Assembly: GCA_004557035.1 (NCBI GenBank)
Contig: SFFB01000010.1
Span: 1 to 64,000 of the forward strand
Direction of reading: 5' to 3'
DNA: 64,000 nt
DNA from: Bacteroidales bacterium
GTDB taxonomy: Bacteria; Bacteroidota; Bacteroidia; Bacteroidales; Bacteroidaceae
The translations under genes were made by a program, and so were the position numbers. Within the stretch, counting starts at the first letter, position 1, and every line of letters starts with the position of its first letter. Shown here piece after piece: positions 33,378 through 41,720 of this stretch. The notes beneath the pieces were generated by a model. The model was given only the letters and a program-made list of their open reading frames with translations, did no database searches and was not told the DNA's origin.

Positions 33378-35336
33378 TCAGTCTTCTTCGATGTTATATT
33401 TCTCGAGCAGTCTGATGGCACGCAAGATGCCGCTGACGTTCATGGCAAACGAGATGGCGCCGCGTCCGCTGAAGCGGGGATTGCCGTCGAAGAGTTCGGG
33501 GATGGTTCCCACGCAGTGGTAATAGAGTTCTTCCTCAAAGCCGATGAGTTTGCGCTCGATGAAGTTGACACCGCTCATCTTGTAGACTCTCAGGTAGGCC
33601 TCAAGATAGAAGCCCATGAGCCACGGCCATGCGGTGCCTTGGTGATAGGCCTGGTCGCGCTGAGCCTGCTGGCCTACGTACATCGGGGTGTAGCCGCCGC
33701 TTTTGGGCGAGAGCGAGCGGATGCCTTTGGGGGTGACGAGCTCTTTGGTGCATATGTCGAGCACACCTTTGCGTTCTCTGACGTTGAGGGGTGAATAGTC
33801 GAGGGCGATGGCGAAGAGTTGGTTGGGGCGAACGCTCCAGTCCATCATCTGGCCGTCAACGTAGTCGAGCAGGTAGCCGTATTCGTTGAGGAACACCTCT
33901 TTGAACGACACGGCGAGTTTTTCGGCTTCTTCGGCATAGCGTGCGGCTTTAGCCTGTGCCTCTTCGCTGCCGCGTTCTTTGAGGCATTGCTCATAGAACT
34001 TCAGGGCGTTGTACCACAGGGCGTTGAACTCGACGATGTAGCCCGAGCGGGGCACGATGGGGCGGCCGCCGGCTTTTGAGTTCATCCATGTCACGGGAGT
34101 TTCGCGGCCGTTGGAGTAGAGCAGGCCGTTGTCGTGGAGGAAGAGGTTGGGGTGGTGTCCGCTGTAGACGTAGCCCATGATTTCGTCGAGCAGTTTGCCG
34201 TATTTGTTTTCAAACTCTTCGTTGCTGGCGTGTTTGCGATATTGCTGCAGACACCAAGCGGCCCAGAGCAGGGTATCGGGTTGCTCTATTTCATATATAG
34301 GTACGGTGACGGGCTCTTTGTTCATAAACTGCCGGAGTGCCACGGCAGCGGCGTCCATATATTTTTCAAATTGTTCTTTCTCGCCGATGGAAAGGGTGAG
34401 GCCGGGCATGGCCAGGAAAGTGTCGCGTGCGCGGCATTTGAACCACGGGTAGCCGGCCAGGATGTAGTGTTCGCCGTCTTTGCGGAAGTTGAATTGGTGT
34501 GCGGCGTTGACGAGGCAGTGATAGAAGCTGTCTCTCTTGTCGAGTATGGCTATTTCCTTCTCCATGTTGCGCTCGAGGAAGTTGGGTGCCAATTCGTCCA
34601 CCGAAGCGGCGAATACCACAGACTGTCCTTTTTTAATGGGCATCTCGAAATAGCCCGGCACGAGGAGGTCTTCGGTGGCGTCGTAGCCGCGTTCGCGCTC
34701 TTTGGGGTAGTCGAGACCGCGATACCAGTCGGGGTGGTAAACAAACTCCGACTTCACGTTGGTTTGCATGAAGAGGTTGGGGTATCCGTCGTACAGTCGC
34801 ATGCGTATGCCGTTTTTCACGGGCTCGTAACCGGTGTCGGCCACGCCGTTCTCGTGGGTCCATTGGCGCACACTTCGGAAAGCCAAGAAGGGCTTGAGGC
34901 GCAGTGTGGTGGCGGAGTGGGCCTCAAGCAGGGTGTAACGGATATAGAACTGGTAGGCTTCGGTGCAGAAGGCTATTTCTTTTTTGAGCAGGACGCCACC
35001 GATGCGGTAAATCCAAGTGGGCACTTTCTCCCACTCGAAGCTGACGATGTACTTGTGTCCTTTGGGGCTGTAGTTTTCGCCTTGGTATTTGTGGAGTCCG
35101 AGGTTGAACTCAGCGCCGTGCTGGATGACGGTCTCGTCGAGAGAGGAGAGCAAAACGTGGTTTTCGTCGTCGAGCTCAGGAACGGGGATGACCATCAAAC
35201 CGTGGTATTTTCTGATGTTGCAGCCCACGAGAGTGGTGTTGCAATAAGCACCCGAGCGGTTGGTTATCAGCAATTCCTTGAAGAGGGAATCCTGTAGGTT
35301 GGTCATCTGAGCCTTGTCAAATCTTAAGTAGCACAT
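33378..35336 (-). CDS. Glycogen debranching enzyme
   Basis: The 652-aa product has an N-terminal beta-rich GDE_N-like domain (LLITNRSGAYCNTTLVGCN, KYHGLMVIPVPELDDENHVL) and a C-terminal (alpha/alpha)6 amylo-alpha-1,6-glucosidase domain (AGYPWFKCRARDTFLAMPG, LWYNALKFYE, QGTAWPWLMG). It removes alpha-1,6 branches from glycogen in the cytoplasm. It opens the operon with GT4 and GH57. A TATCTTTG box at 35341-35348 sits so close that the mRNA would be nearly leaderless; starting at the second Met (35306) is the alternative. Confidence 0.93.
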   Translation of the reverse strand: MCYLRFDKAQMTNLQDSLFKELLITNRSGAYCNTTLVGCNIRKYHGLMVIPVPELDDENHVLLSSLDETVIQHGAEFNLGLHKYQGENYSPKGHKYIVSFEWEKVPTWIYRIGGVLLKKEIAFCTEAYQFYIRYTLLEAHSATTLRLKPFLAFRSVRQWTHENGVADTGYEPVKNGIRMRLYDGYPNLFMQTNVKSEFVYHPDWYRGLDYPKERERGYDATEDLLVPGYFEMPIKKGQSVVFAASVDELAPNFLERNMEKEIAILDKRDSFYHCLVNAAHQFNFRKDGEHYILAGYPWFKCRARDTFLAMPGLTLSIGEKEQFEKYMDAAAVALRQFMNKEPVTVPIYEIEQPDTLLWAAWCLQQYRKHASNEEFENKYGKLLDEIMGYVYSGHHPNLFLHDNGLLYSNGRETPVTWMNSKAGGRPIVPRSGYIVEFNALWYNALKFYEQCLKERGSEEAQAKAARYAEEAEKLAVSFKEVFLNEYGYLLDYVDGQMMDWSVRPNQLFAIALDYSPLNVRERKGVLDICTKELVTPKGIRSLSPKSGGYTPMYVGQQAQRDQAYHQGTAWPWLMGFYLEAYLRVYKMSGVNFIERKLIGFEEELYYHCVGTIPELFDGNPRFSGRGAISFAMNVSGILRAIRLLEKYNIEED

Positions 35337-35340
35337 AGGT

Positions 35341-35348
35341 CAAAGATA
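35341..35348 (-). promoter_or_regulatory. Promoter of the glycogen operon (TATCTTTG)
   Basis: The minus-strand TATCTTTG ends five bases before the ATG at 35336. With the usual spacing the transcript would begin at or within a base or two of the start codon. Confidence 0.5.
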
Positions 35349-35696
35349 TAAGGTTAAATTGCAGATTTGATGCACCAAATAGCTTGTTTTTCAGGTTGTT
35401 CCGGACCATGGCGGTAGGCGGCTTGTCCGATGTGGGCGTGGGCTGCTTGGATGGGGGATGGGATGGCGAAGGACGTGAAGTTTGTGGCAAATTCCTGTCT
35501 CTCCCTTGTGTTGCTTGCCCTTAAAAAAATTAACGTCTTGGCGTAACCTTTGCTATTTAGGCATTTCAAAATTAGAGATTTAAAGTAATGCGGCCAAAAT
35601 ATTTTTTAAGTTTTTTCATTCAGGCCATATTTTTTGCTTTTTGCCTTTTGTCAGACGGTGTTTGAGGCCGTTTTTCATACCGTCATCTCTTGGGTA

Positions 35697-35865
35697 CAAA
35701 GATAGTGCAAGGCGAGAGCAGAACGGTGGAAAAGTCGAAGATTTTTCCATCCGTTATGCCGAGCCGCCGCCTATTTTATGAAAAGATAGTGCAAGGCGAG
35801 AGCAGAACGGTGGAAAAGTCGAAGTTTTTTCCTTCCGTTATGCCGAGCGTCGTCTAAAAGACGAA
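35697..35865 (-). repeat. Two tandem promoter-repeat units (about 84 bp)
   Basis: Units start at CAAAGATAGTGCAAGG (35697) and AAAAGATAGTGCAAGG (35781). On the minus strand each has CTCTCGCCTTGCACTATCTTT, giving a perfect TATCTTTG in the outer copy and TATCTTTT in the inner. The layout parallels 21785-22020, including the TTATGCCGAGC segment. Confidence 0.6.
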
Positions 35866-35867
35866 AA

Positions 35868-35889
35868 GAATATATAAAGGAGTGGTGTG
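35868..35889. repeat. AT-alternating intergenic element
   Basis: AATATATAAAGGAGTGGTGTG matches the family at 21645, 39985 and 52051. It directly follows the tandem promoter repeats. Confidence 0.4.
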
Positions 35890-36040
35890 TCGCGGCGTTT
35901 TGTTGAAAAACATGGGGTGTCAGTGACAAAAAAACGAACAATGGTTGGAATTTTTTGTCGCATAAGTTTGGCGAGGCATGAAAGCCACAAAATCGCACTG
36001 CGTTTTGGACGAAAAAGAAGTTGGACCAAGAAAAAACAGA

Positions 36041-36105
36041 CGGCCATAAGGACAATTTTTTCTGCCATAAGGCCCGTTTTTCCTGTCAGTAAGCCGAGAA
36101 AACCA
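36041..36105 (+). repeat. Promoter-hairpin repeat, partial copy E (tail only)
   Basis: CGGCCATAAGGACAATTTTT, TCTGCCATAAGG and CCTGTCAGTAAG repeat the tail modules of the family, but the TAnnTTTG and hairpin parts are missing. Module order differs from the other copies. Confidence 0.45.
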
Positions 36106-36160
36106 ATCTTTAACCAAAATTATCAAATTCGCTTGCTGTTTTCTCTCCAAAATCAACAAA

Positions 36161-36181
36161 GCCCGGGCGAGAGGCTCGGGC
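36161..36181. terminator. Hairpin GCCCG...CGGGC near the end of the Crp-family gene
   Basis: The short stem GCCCGGGC / GCTCGGGC lies about 80 bases beyond the Crp-family stop on the minus strand; TTTGTTGATTTT follows on that strand. Confidence 0.45.
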
Positions 36182-36264
36182 ATCTTTTCATACTTGAATT
36201 TATCCACAAAATGCAAGGAGTCAAAAGACAAAAAAATGCTCCCGGTCGATGCCGTGAGGCACGG

Positions 36265-36939
36265 CTATGGTTTGAGCAGTTCGAGGCGGGGAATGTCGAT
36301 GTGTCCACGGCCGGTTTCGACAAGCCCACGCTCAGAGAGGCGGCGCAGCATTTGCGAGATGGTAAGGCGCGTTTCGTGTAGTTCTTCGGCCAGACGCTGC
36401 ATCTTTATGATCACCTGTTTGGGGCCGGCCGGGTGCCAGCAGCGGGCAAAGACAAATTGGGCGAAGCGTTCGTCCACGTCGGCCGCGACGGTACGTCGGG
36501 TGTGGCGGCTGAGTCGTTCCGTTTGCGCACTGAGGTAGTTGAGGAAGTTGATGCGGAACGTGGGGTAGTCGAAAAGGACGTCGCGCACGGCTGCCTTGTC
36601 TATTTCGAGAATTTCGGCACCGGCCTCGACGCCGAAAGTGCGGCTGTAGCGCGTGTGGCGGCCAAAGAGGGCTTCGGGCTGAATGACGACCGGCCGGTCA
36701 TACCATTCGGTGAGGCTATAGGCGTGGTCGTCGCTCCTGGTCGTCACCTGGAGTCGGCCTTTCAAGACGAAACAGAGCGTCTGGCACACCTCGTCTTGCT
36801 CAAAGAGCGTCTGACGGCTTTCGATGCGGCGGAAAGCCAGACGGATGCTACCTGCGATGTTGAGGAAGTCTTCGCGGCTGAGGCCTTGGAAGAGGGGCAA
36901 GAGCAGGAGATTGTCGAAGAGGACGCGTGAACGGGGCAT
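36265..36939 (-). CDS. Crp/Fnr-family transcriptional regulator
   Basis: The 224-aa product has an N-terminal cyclic-nucleotide-binding-like barrel (about 15-130; RIESRQTLFEQDEVCQTL, FVLKGRLQV) and a C-terminal winged helix (about 150-220; RLAEELHETRLTISQMLRRL) typical of HTH_Crp. The Cys pattern of Fnr [4Fe-4S] sensors is absent, so it is not an oxygen sensor of that type; its ligand is unknown. It is the last gene of the run beginning with DUF4199 but is 107 bases from apbE and may be separate. Confidence 0.9.
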   Translation of the reverse strand: MPRSRVLFDNLLLLPLFQGLSREDFLNIAGSIRLAFRRIESRQTLFEQDEVCQTLCFVLKGRLQVTTRSDDHAYSLTEWYDRPVVIQPEALFGRHTRYSRTFGVEAGAEILEIDKAAVRDVLFDYPTFRINFLNYLSAQTERLSRHTRRTVAADVDERFAQFVFARCWHPAGPKQVIIKMQRLAEELHETRLTISQMLRRLSERGLVETGRGHIDIPRLELLKP

Positions 36940-37046
36940 GGCGATGGGGCGAAACGATGACGTCGGCTCGAATGTGGGGACTTGATGAAAAGAAAAGCCG
37001 CTAAGGAAGAAACGTGTTAAAGCTTGTCGGGCCTGTTGTGAGCCCC

Positions 37047-38054
37047 TTAAGGCTTGAGCGGCTTGAGGTCGGGCGAGTGCCAGATGCGGTATTGGCCGTT
37101 AGGGGCAGAGCAGATGAGATAAGCCTTCAGTTCTTTGTGGCGAGCGAGCACGGCTTTGGCCTTTTCCAGTCCGAGCACCATGAAGGCCGTGGCGTAGGCA
37201 TCGGCTGTGGCGCAGTCGGGGGCAAAAACCGTAGCCGAGAGCACTTCGTGCTGCACGGGATAGCCCGTGCGTGGGTCAATGGTGTGGGCATAGCGCCGGC
37301 CGTTGCGCTCGTAATGGCGCAGGTAGTTGCCGCTGGTGGCCATGGCCCCGTCGGTGAGCTCAAACATACATTGCACCGACCCGTTGCCACCGTCTTCGGG
37401 CGTGGTCACGCCGACCTTCCACGGACGGCCTTCGGGATGACCGCCTTTCACCACGACTTCGCCACCTATTTCGACCATATAGTGCTTCACGCCCCGGCTG
37501 TCGAGCAAACGGGCCACGCGGTCCACGCCATAGCCTTTGGCCACGGCGCTGAAGTCGAGCATCAGGCCCTCCGCCTTTTTGGTGAGACGGCCGCCGGACA
37601 GCTTGACCTTGTCGTGTCCCACGAGGCGTAGCAGGCTGTCCACGTCGGCTGAGTCGGGCAGGGCGTTGTGCTTGAAACCAAAGCCCCAGGCGTTGACCAG
37701 CGGTGCCACCGTGGGGTCGAAAGCGCCGTCGGTGGCAGAGGCAATGCGCTCGGAGAGTTGCCACATTTCTTCCACCAAACCGTCGGTCCGGTCGGTCTCT
37801 CCCCGGTTGAGGCGTGAGGTGGTACTCTGAGGGTTAAACATAGAGAGCGAGTGGTCCACGGCCTGCATCTCTCTCACAATGAAGGTGTCGATGGGTTCGG
37901 CATAGGTATAGGTGATGTGATATGTCGTGCCGAAGATTGGCCCCGTGGCCGTCTGCACAGTGTCGGACGGTCGGCGCACGAGGATGTAGACGGTGCCCAA
38001 GACGAGGAACAAGAGAAATAAGCAGCGGAAGATGATGCGGAATTTCTTTTTCAT
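37047..38054 (-). CDS. apbE: FAD:protein FMN transferase (ApbE)
   Basis: The 335-aa product attaches FMN covalently to Thr in partner proteins such as the NqrB/NqrC and RnfG subunits, outside the cytoplasm. An N-terminal signal or anchor (RIIFRCLFLLFLVLGTVYIL) is followed by the ApbE domain: MFNPQSTTSRLNRGE, GGEVVVKGGHPEGRPWKVG, and the metal/FAD motif HTIDPRTGYPVQHEV near 265. I start at MKKKFRIIF (38054), because the frame upstream lacks a signal peptide. It begins 22 bases after mntP. Confidence 0.93.
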   Translation of the reverse strand: MKKKFRIIFRCLFLLFLVLGTVYILVRRPSDTVQTATGPIFGTTYHITYTYAEPIDTFIVREMQAVDHSLSMFNPQSTTSRLNRGETDRTDGLVEEMWQLSERIASATDGAFDPTVAPLVNAWGFGFKHNALPDSADVDSLLRLVGHDKVKLSGGRLTKKAEGLMLDFSAVAKGYGVDRVARLLDSRGVKHYMVEIGGEVVVKGGHPEGRPWKVGVTTPEDGGNGSVQCMFELTDGAMATSGNYLRHYERNGRRYAHTIDPRTGYPVQHEVLSATVFAPDCATADAYATAFMVLGLEKAKAVLARHKELKAYLICSAPNGQYRIWHSPDLKPLKP

Positions 38055-38076
38055 AGACAGAGACAAAGACAAGGGG

Positions 38077-38643
38077 CTAAAGATGTGAAACGAGCACTTT
38101 GATGCCGATGATGAGCAAGATGGTGCCGCCGATGGGTTCGGCAGGCAGGCGGAGGCGGCGCCCCACGGCCACACCGAGATATTTGCCCAGCAGGCTCATG
38201 GCCAGAGAGACCACACCGATGAGCACTAACGGCCATACGGCTTGCGCCAACGTGCGCACACCAAACGACACAAACGTGAAGCCCACACTGAGGGCGTCGA
38301 TGCTGGTGGCCACCGAGAGGGTCAGCAGCGTCAGCAGGCTTGACGTGTTCATCTGATGGGGTTTGTCACATTCCGGTTTGAAGCCCTCCCATATCATCTT
38401 GCCTCCCAAAAAGGCAAGAAGGCCGAAGGCTATCCAGTGGTCAAACTGCTCTATTTGGGCGCGAAAAAGTCCCTCGGCCAGCATGCCAATGAAGGGCATC
38501 AGGGCTTGGAAGAAGCCGAAGAGCAGGGCCATCACCAAAGACTGGCGTCCCATGCGCTTGTCGGCCATGCCGCAGGTGATGCTCACGCTGAAGCAGTCCA
38601 TAGCGAGAGCCAATGCCAAAAAGAAGAAACCGGTGAAACCCAT
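38077..38643 (-). CDS. mntP: Manganese efflux pump MntP
   Basis: The 188-aa inner-membrane protein has six predicted helices in two DUF204 repeats. Conserved acidic residues lie in LALAMDCFSVSI (first repeat) and SVATSIDALSVGFTF (second repeat), which line the Mn2+ path in the MntP family. The start MGFTGFFFLALALAMD at 38643 fits the family; an in-frame ATG at 38718 would add 25 polar residues. No manganese riboswitch was recognised in the short upstream gap. Confidence 0.92.
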   Translation of the reverse strand: MGFTGFFFLALALAMDCFSVSITCGMADKRMGRQSLVMALLFGFFQALMPFIGMLAEGLFRAQIEQFDHWIAFGLLAFLGGKMIWEGFKPECDKPHQMNTSSLLTLLTLSVATSIDALSVGFTFVSFGVRTLAQAVWPLVLIGVVSLAMSLLGKYLGVAVGRRLRLPAEPIGGTILLIIGIKVLVSHL

Positions 38644-38747
38644 AGGCAGGGAGAAGAGGGTGGGAGATGGCCGTTGGCGTTTTAAGGTCACAAGTTGACG
38701 GGTCGGCGGGTACGGCAAGCTGCCGAGACGATAAAACGCGGGAATGT

Positions 38748-39485
38748 TTAGATGTCAAAGACGAGATTAAACGTGCCCGAGAGCACGTGGCTGTCGTTGC
38801 GGCCGTAGCCGGGGACATACCAAGGCGAACCTATTTCAGATTTTTTGTCGCTCAGCCGCAGACGGTAGCGCACGGACCAGCCGAGATGGAAGAAACGCCA
38901 GATTTTGGCTTCAAGGCCAAAGCAGACTTCGGCCCAGTGATTGCAGCCGCTCAGACCGGTGAAGCGGTAGGCGTGTGAGGTGCCCCAGATGGGGTCGGTG
39001 AGGTCGGGGCCGCTCACGTCGTAGTCGAACGAAGAGAAACCATAGCGCAGTCCGCCCAAAATGCGGTTGCCCGATGCGGCATCGCGAGCAAAGTTATAGT
39101 CGCAGCCGATGCGGAAAAACGGCGCGGCTGTCTTGTAGTGCAAGTCGGTGGTTTCGTGGGTGTGGTCACTCAGTCCCCATCCGGCTTCAACCACGGGAAA
39201 AAAACGGCCCTTCAGATTGGCCCTCAAGGCTGCTTCATATTGGCCGTAGGCTGTCACCGTTGCCATCAAGGCACCGGCCAAGTCCACCGAGAGCGACAGA
39301 CCGGCGAAGAGCGGCATGGCCTTGTAGGTGGCGTCGGGCACATACTGTATGCCACGCACAGGCGTCGGCTTGGCGGTCGTGTCGGGCGCTTCGGCGTGAA
39401 CGTTCTGTGCTTCGGCCGGGAGGCATACGCTAAGGCCGCACAGCAGTAGAGCGAAGATAAATCTTGAGATTTTCGATGTCGTCAT
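38748..39485 (-). CDS. DUF6048 family outer-membrane-like protein
   Basis: The 245-aa product has a signal peptide (residues 1-26, ending AEAQ). Its alternating beta-strand pattern with aromatic-rich strands (YRFTGLSGCNHWAEVCFGL) ends in HVLSGTFNLVFDI, as expected for a small outer-membrane barrel. It matches the Bacteroidetes DUF6048 family found beside DUF6452. Function is unknown. Its first 56 bases overlap the end of the DUF6452 gene. Confidence 0.82.
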   Translation of the reverse strand: MTTSKISRFIFALLLCGLSVCLPAEAQNVHAEAPDTTAKPTPVRGIQYVPDATYKAMPLFAGLSLSVDLAGALMATVTAYGQYEAALRANLKGRFFPVVEAGWGLSDHTHETTDLHYKTAAPFFRIGCDYNFARDAASGNRILGGLRYGFSSFDYDVSGPDLTDPIWGTSHAYRFTGLSGCNHWAEVCFGLEAKIWRFFHLGWSVRYRLRLSDKKSEIGSPWYVPGYGRNDSHVLSGTFNLVFDI

Positions 39486-39984
39486 AGTTCACGGTTTTGC
39501 GTACGACGGCTACGCTGTCGATGGTCAGAGGCATGAGGGAGAGGGCGTGGCTTGTGTGGCGTGCACCTCCAAGTTCGTGAAACATCGCCGCGGGGCAGTC
39601 TATCGACTCAAAGTGAGGCATCACGCGGTGCGACAAAAACACGGTGTCGGTGGCGGCACGGCCCGTTTCGTCAGAAAACTCAAAAAGCAACGTGTCACAC
39701 TCAGAGCCATAGCGCAGAGGCAGCAAAAAGTCGCTGATGCCGCTGGCGGCGTTGAGCAGGATGGTGTCTTTCGCCCCGCCTGCCCTGACAGTAAGCGTCT
39801 GTGAAAGGTTGAGGCTGCTGCCAGTGGCATTGTCGTAGAGCCCGCACTTGAGGGCCACGACATTGTCGAGCGGACAGTCGATGCTGGTGCAGGCCACAGG
39901 CCCAAGGGTCATACCCGCGATGAGCGCGAGCAGACCGAGACGGCGCAAGAAATTGGGGGAAAGCAAACGGCGTTTCAACTGCAC
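39430..39984 (-). CDS. DUF6452 family lipoprotein
   Basis: The 184-aa product has a lipoprotein leader ending LGPVACTSIDCPLDN (lipobox Cys near residue 34). The rest is a beta-rich domain with TVRAGGAKDTILLNAASGIS and RYGSECDTLLFEFSDE, matching DUF6452 in Bacteroidetes. I infer a GTG start at 39984, because no ATG gives a proper signal peptide; TTG at 39978 is an alternative. It overlaps the DUF6048 start by 56 bases, and the pairing is conserved, so the two may act together in the envelope. Confidence 0.75.
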   Translation of the reverse strand: MQLKRRLLSPNFLRRLGLLALIAGMTLGPVACTSIDCPLDNVVALKCGLYDNATGSSLNLSQTLTVRAGGAKDTILLNAASGISDFLLPLRYGSECDTLLFEFSDETGRAATDTVFLSHRVMPHFESIDCPAAMFHELGGARHTSHALSLMPLTIDSVAVVRKTVNYDDIENLKIYLRSTAVRP

Positions 39985-40010
39985 AATAATATATAAAGGA
40001 GTCTGATGTG
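39985..40010. repeat. AT-alternating intergenic element
   Basis: AATAATATATAAAGGAGTCTG lies immediately ahead of the inferred GTG start of the DUF6452 gene, on the opposite strand, as at tsaB (21645). Confidence 0.4.
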
Positions 40011-40072
40011 GCGACGAGGTTCTTGAACTTTCAGGCCCGTGGGCAGGTTGACTGTGGTAAAGGGCGCAGCGA

Positions 40073-41038
40073 TTAGATGGCTTTCTCAATCTGGTAGTTG
40101 TTGCGTCCGGGAGCGTTGCGGCTGATGAGTTCGCCAAGGAAACCGGCCACAAAAAGCTGCGTGCCGAGTATCATCGTAGTCAGAGCGATGTAGAAATAAG
40201 GCGAAGAGGTGACCAGCGGAGCAGGCGTGCCCTGGCAAATGGCCACAAGCTTCACACCACCCACGATGAGCACGGCCACAAAGCCGAGGAAGAACATAAT
40301 GGAGCCAAGGAAGCCGAAAACGTGCATCGGTTTGAGACCAAACGACCCCATAAACCAGAGTGAGAGCAAGTCGAGGTAACCGTTGACGAAGCGGTTGAGA
40401 CCGCCGAACTTCGTCTTGCCAAACTTGCGGGCCTGATGATGTACCACCTTCTCACCAATCTTGGCAAAGCCGGCATTTTTGGCCAGATAGGGGATGTAGC
40501 GGTGCATCTCGCCATACACTTCGATATTCTTCACCACCTCGCAGCGGTAGGCTTTGAGGCCACAGTTGAAGTCGTGGAGGTTTTTGATGCCGCTCACCTT
40601 GCGCGCCGTGGCATTGAAAAGCTTGGTGGGAATGGTCTTGGAGAGCGGGTCATAGCGTTTCTGCTTATAGCCTGAGACGAGGTCGTAACCGTCCACGGTA
40701 ATCATGCGATAGAGCTCGGGAATTTCGTCCGGCGAGTCTTGCAGGTCGGCGTCCATCGTTATGACCACACTGCCTTGGGCCGCTTGGAAACCGCAGTGCA
40801 AGGCCGGCGACTTGCCGTAGTTGCGGCGGAACTTGATGCCGTGTACGTTGGCGTCGGTGGCAGCCAGCCCCTCGATGACTTTCCAAGAGTCATCGGTGCT
40901 GCCGTCATTGACAAAGATAATTTCATACGTGAAGCTGTTGGCATTCATCACGCGGACAATCCACTCGTAAAGCTCGGGCAGACTCTCGGCTTCGTTGTAA
41001 AGCGGAACGACAACCGATATGTTGATAGACTTTTCCAT
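40073..41038 (-). CDS. Membrane-anchored GT2 glycosyltransferase (DPM1/GtrB-like)
   Basis: The 321-aa product has a GT-A catalytic domain at residues 8-230: VVVPLYNEAESLPELYEW, FVNDGSTDDSWKVI, and the metal motif ITMDADLQDSPDEIPELY. Two C-terminal hydrophobic helices follow (about 235-260 and 270-300). This is the layout of enzymes that load a sugar onto polyprenyl phosphate at the inner face of the membrane. The sugar is unknown. It lies 30 bases after the DUF4199 gene. Confidence 0.92.
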   Translation of the reverse strand: MEKSINISVVVPLYNEAESLPELYEWIVRVMNANSFTYEIIFVNDGSTDDSWKVIEGLAATDANVHGIKFRRNYGKSPALHCGFQAAQGSVVITMDADLQDSPDEIPELYRMITVDGYDLVSGYKQKRYDPLSKTIPTKLFNATARKVSGIKNLHDFNCGLKAYRCEVVKNIEVYGEMHRYIPYLAKNAGFAKIGEKVVHHQARKFGKTKFGGLNRFVNGYLDLLSLWFMGSFGLKPMHVFGFLGSIMFFLGFVAVLIVGGVKLVAICQGTPAPLVTSSPYFYIALTTMILGTQLFVAGFLGELISRNAPGRNNYQIEKAI

Positions 41039-41068
41039 TGTAAAAATGTTTCTGATAAGGCTTGGCCG

Positions 41069-41608
41069 TCATACACGCTTCTTGCGACGAGCCACAAAAG
41101 CTATGATGGCCGAAATGACAGGAGCCGAAAAGAGGGTGAGGTAGAGTATAGAACCTGCATAATAGGCAGGCGGGAGGCGGCGCAGAGCGTCGACAAACGA
41201 AGAGACACTGCCGCCGGCCTGCTGCAAAAACCCGGTTTGCTCAAACTGTTGGCGATATTCGGGCGAAGAGAGCAAGTGCTCGGAGGCGTTGAAAATGTAG
41301 CCGCCGTCAAGGAAAGCAAAATATACGTAAAGAAAAAGCGCAATCCAAAGCGAGGCATAAAGACCCATCAAGAGCGTGAAGACATAACCACGGCCAAAGG
41401 TGAACTCTTCTTGACCCGGAGCCATCTTTTTCCTAAACTTGAACGTGAACAGAGTGGCAATGAAGGGCGAACCTGTGAGCATAAACTTACTCAATGCCGA
41501 CAGGGAGGTAACGCTCAGCGACCAGCCCATCACCGCGAGAGACACTATGCCCCACAATCCAAGCAGCACGCCGTATTGCATCGCATAGGCATTGGTTATC
41601 TTGAACAT
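41069..41608 (-). CDS. DUF4199 domain membrane protein
   Basis: The 179-aa product starts MFKITNAYAMQYGVLLGLWG and has four hydrophobic helices, a Gln/Ser-rich extramembrane loop and a basic C-terminus (ARRKKRV). This matches DUF4199, a Bacteroidetes membrane family regularly found ahead of a GT2 transferase, as here. I start at 41608; the longer in-frame start at 41692 adds a polar segment not typical of the family. Function is unknown. Confidence 0.85.
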   Translation of the reverse strand: MFKITNAYAMQYGVLLGLWGIVSLAVMGWSLSVTSLSALSKFMLTGSPFIATLFTFKFRKKMAPGQEEFTFGRGYVFTLLMGLYASLWIALFLYVYFAFLDGGYIFNASEHLLSSPEYRQQFEQTGFLQQAGGSVSSFVDALRRLPPAYYAGSILYLTLFSAPVISAIIAFVARRKKRV

Positions 41609-41720
41609 TGGCAGTAAAAAACTTAACTGAGCCGCACTGCCGCGGCAATAATTTGAAGACGCCTCGCCACCTCTGCCGGAAAGCCGGGGCAACGAGTCGC
41701 CTTTCTCAAAAGGTTTTCAA

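Larger units (their letters stand above)
35337..36264. other. Gene-free region with repeats
   Basis: These 928 bases contain the debranching promoter, two promoter-repeat units (35697-35865), an AT element (35868-35889), a partial tail copy of the promoter-hairpin repeat (36041-36105) and a hairpin (36161-36181). GACGGT/ACCGTC near 35655-35687 is a weak hairpin. I see no credible gene. Confidence 0.55.
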
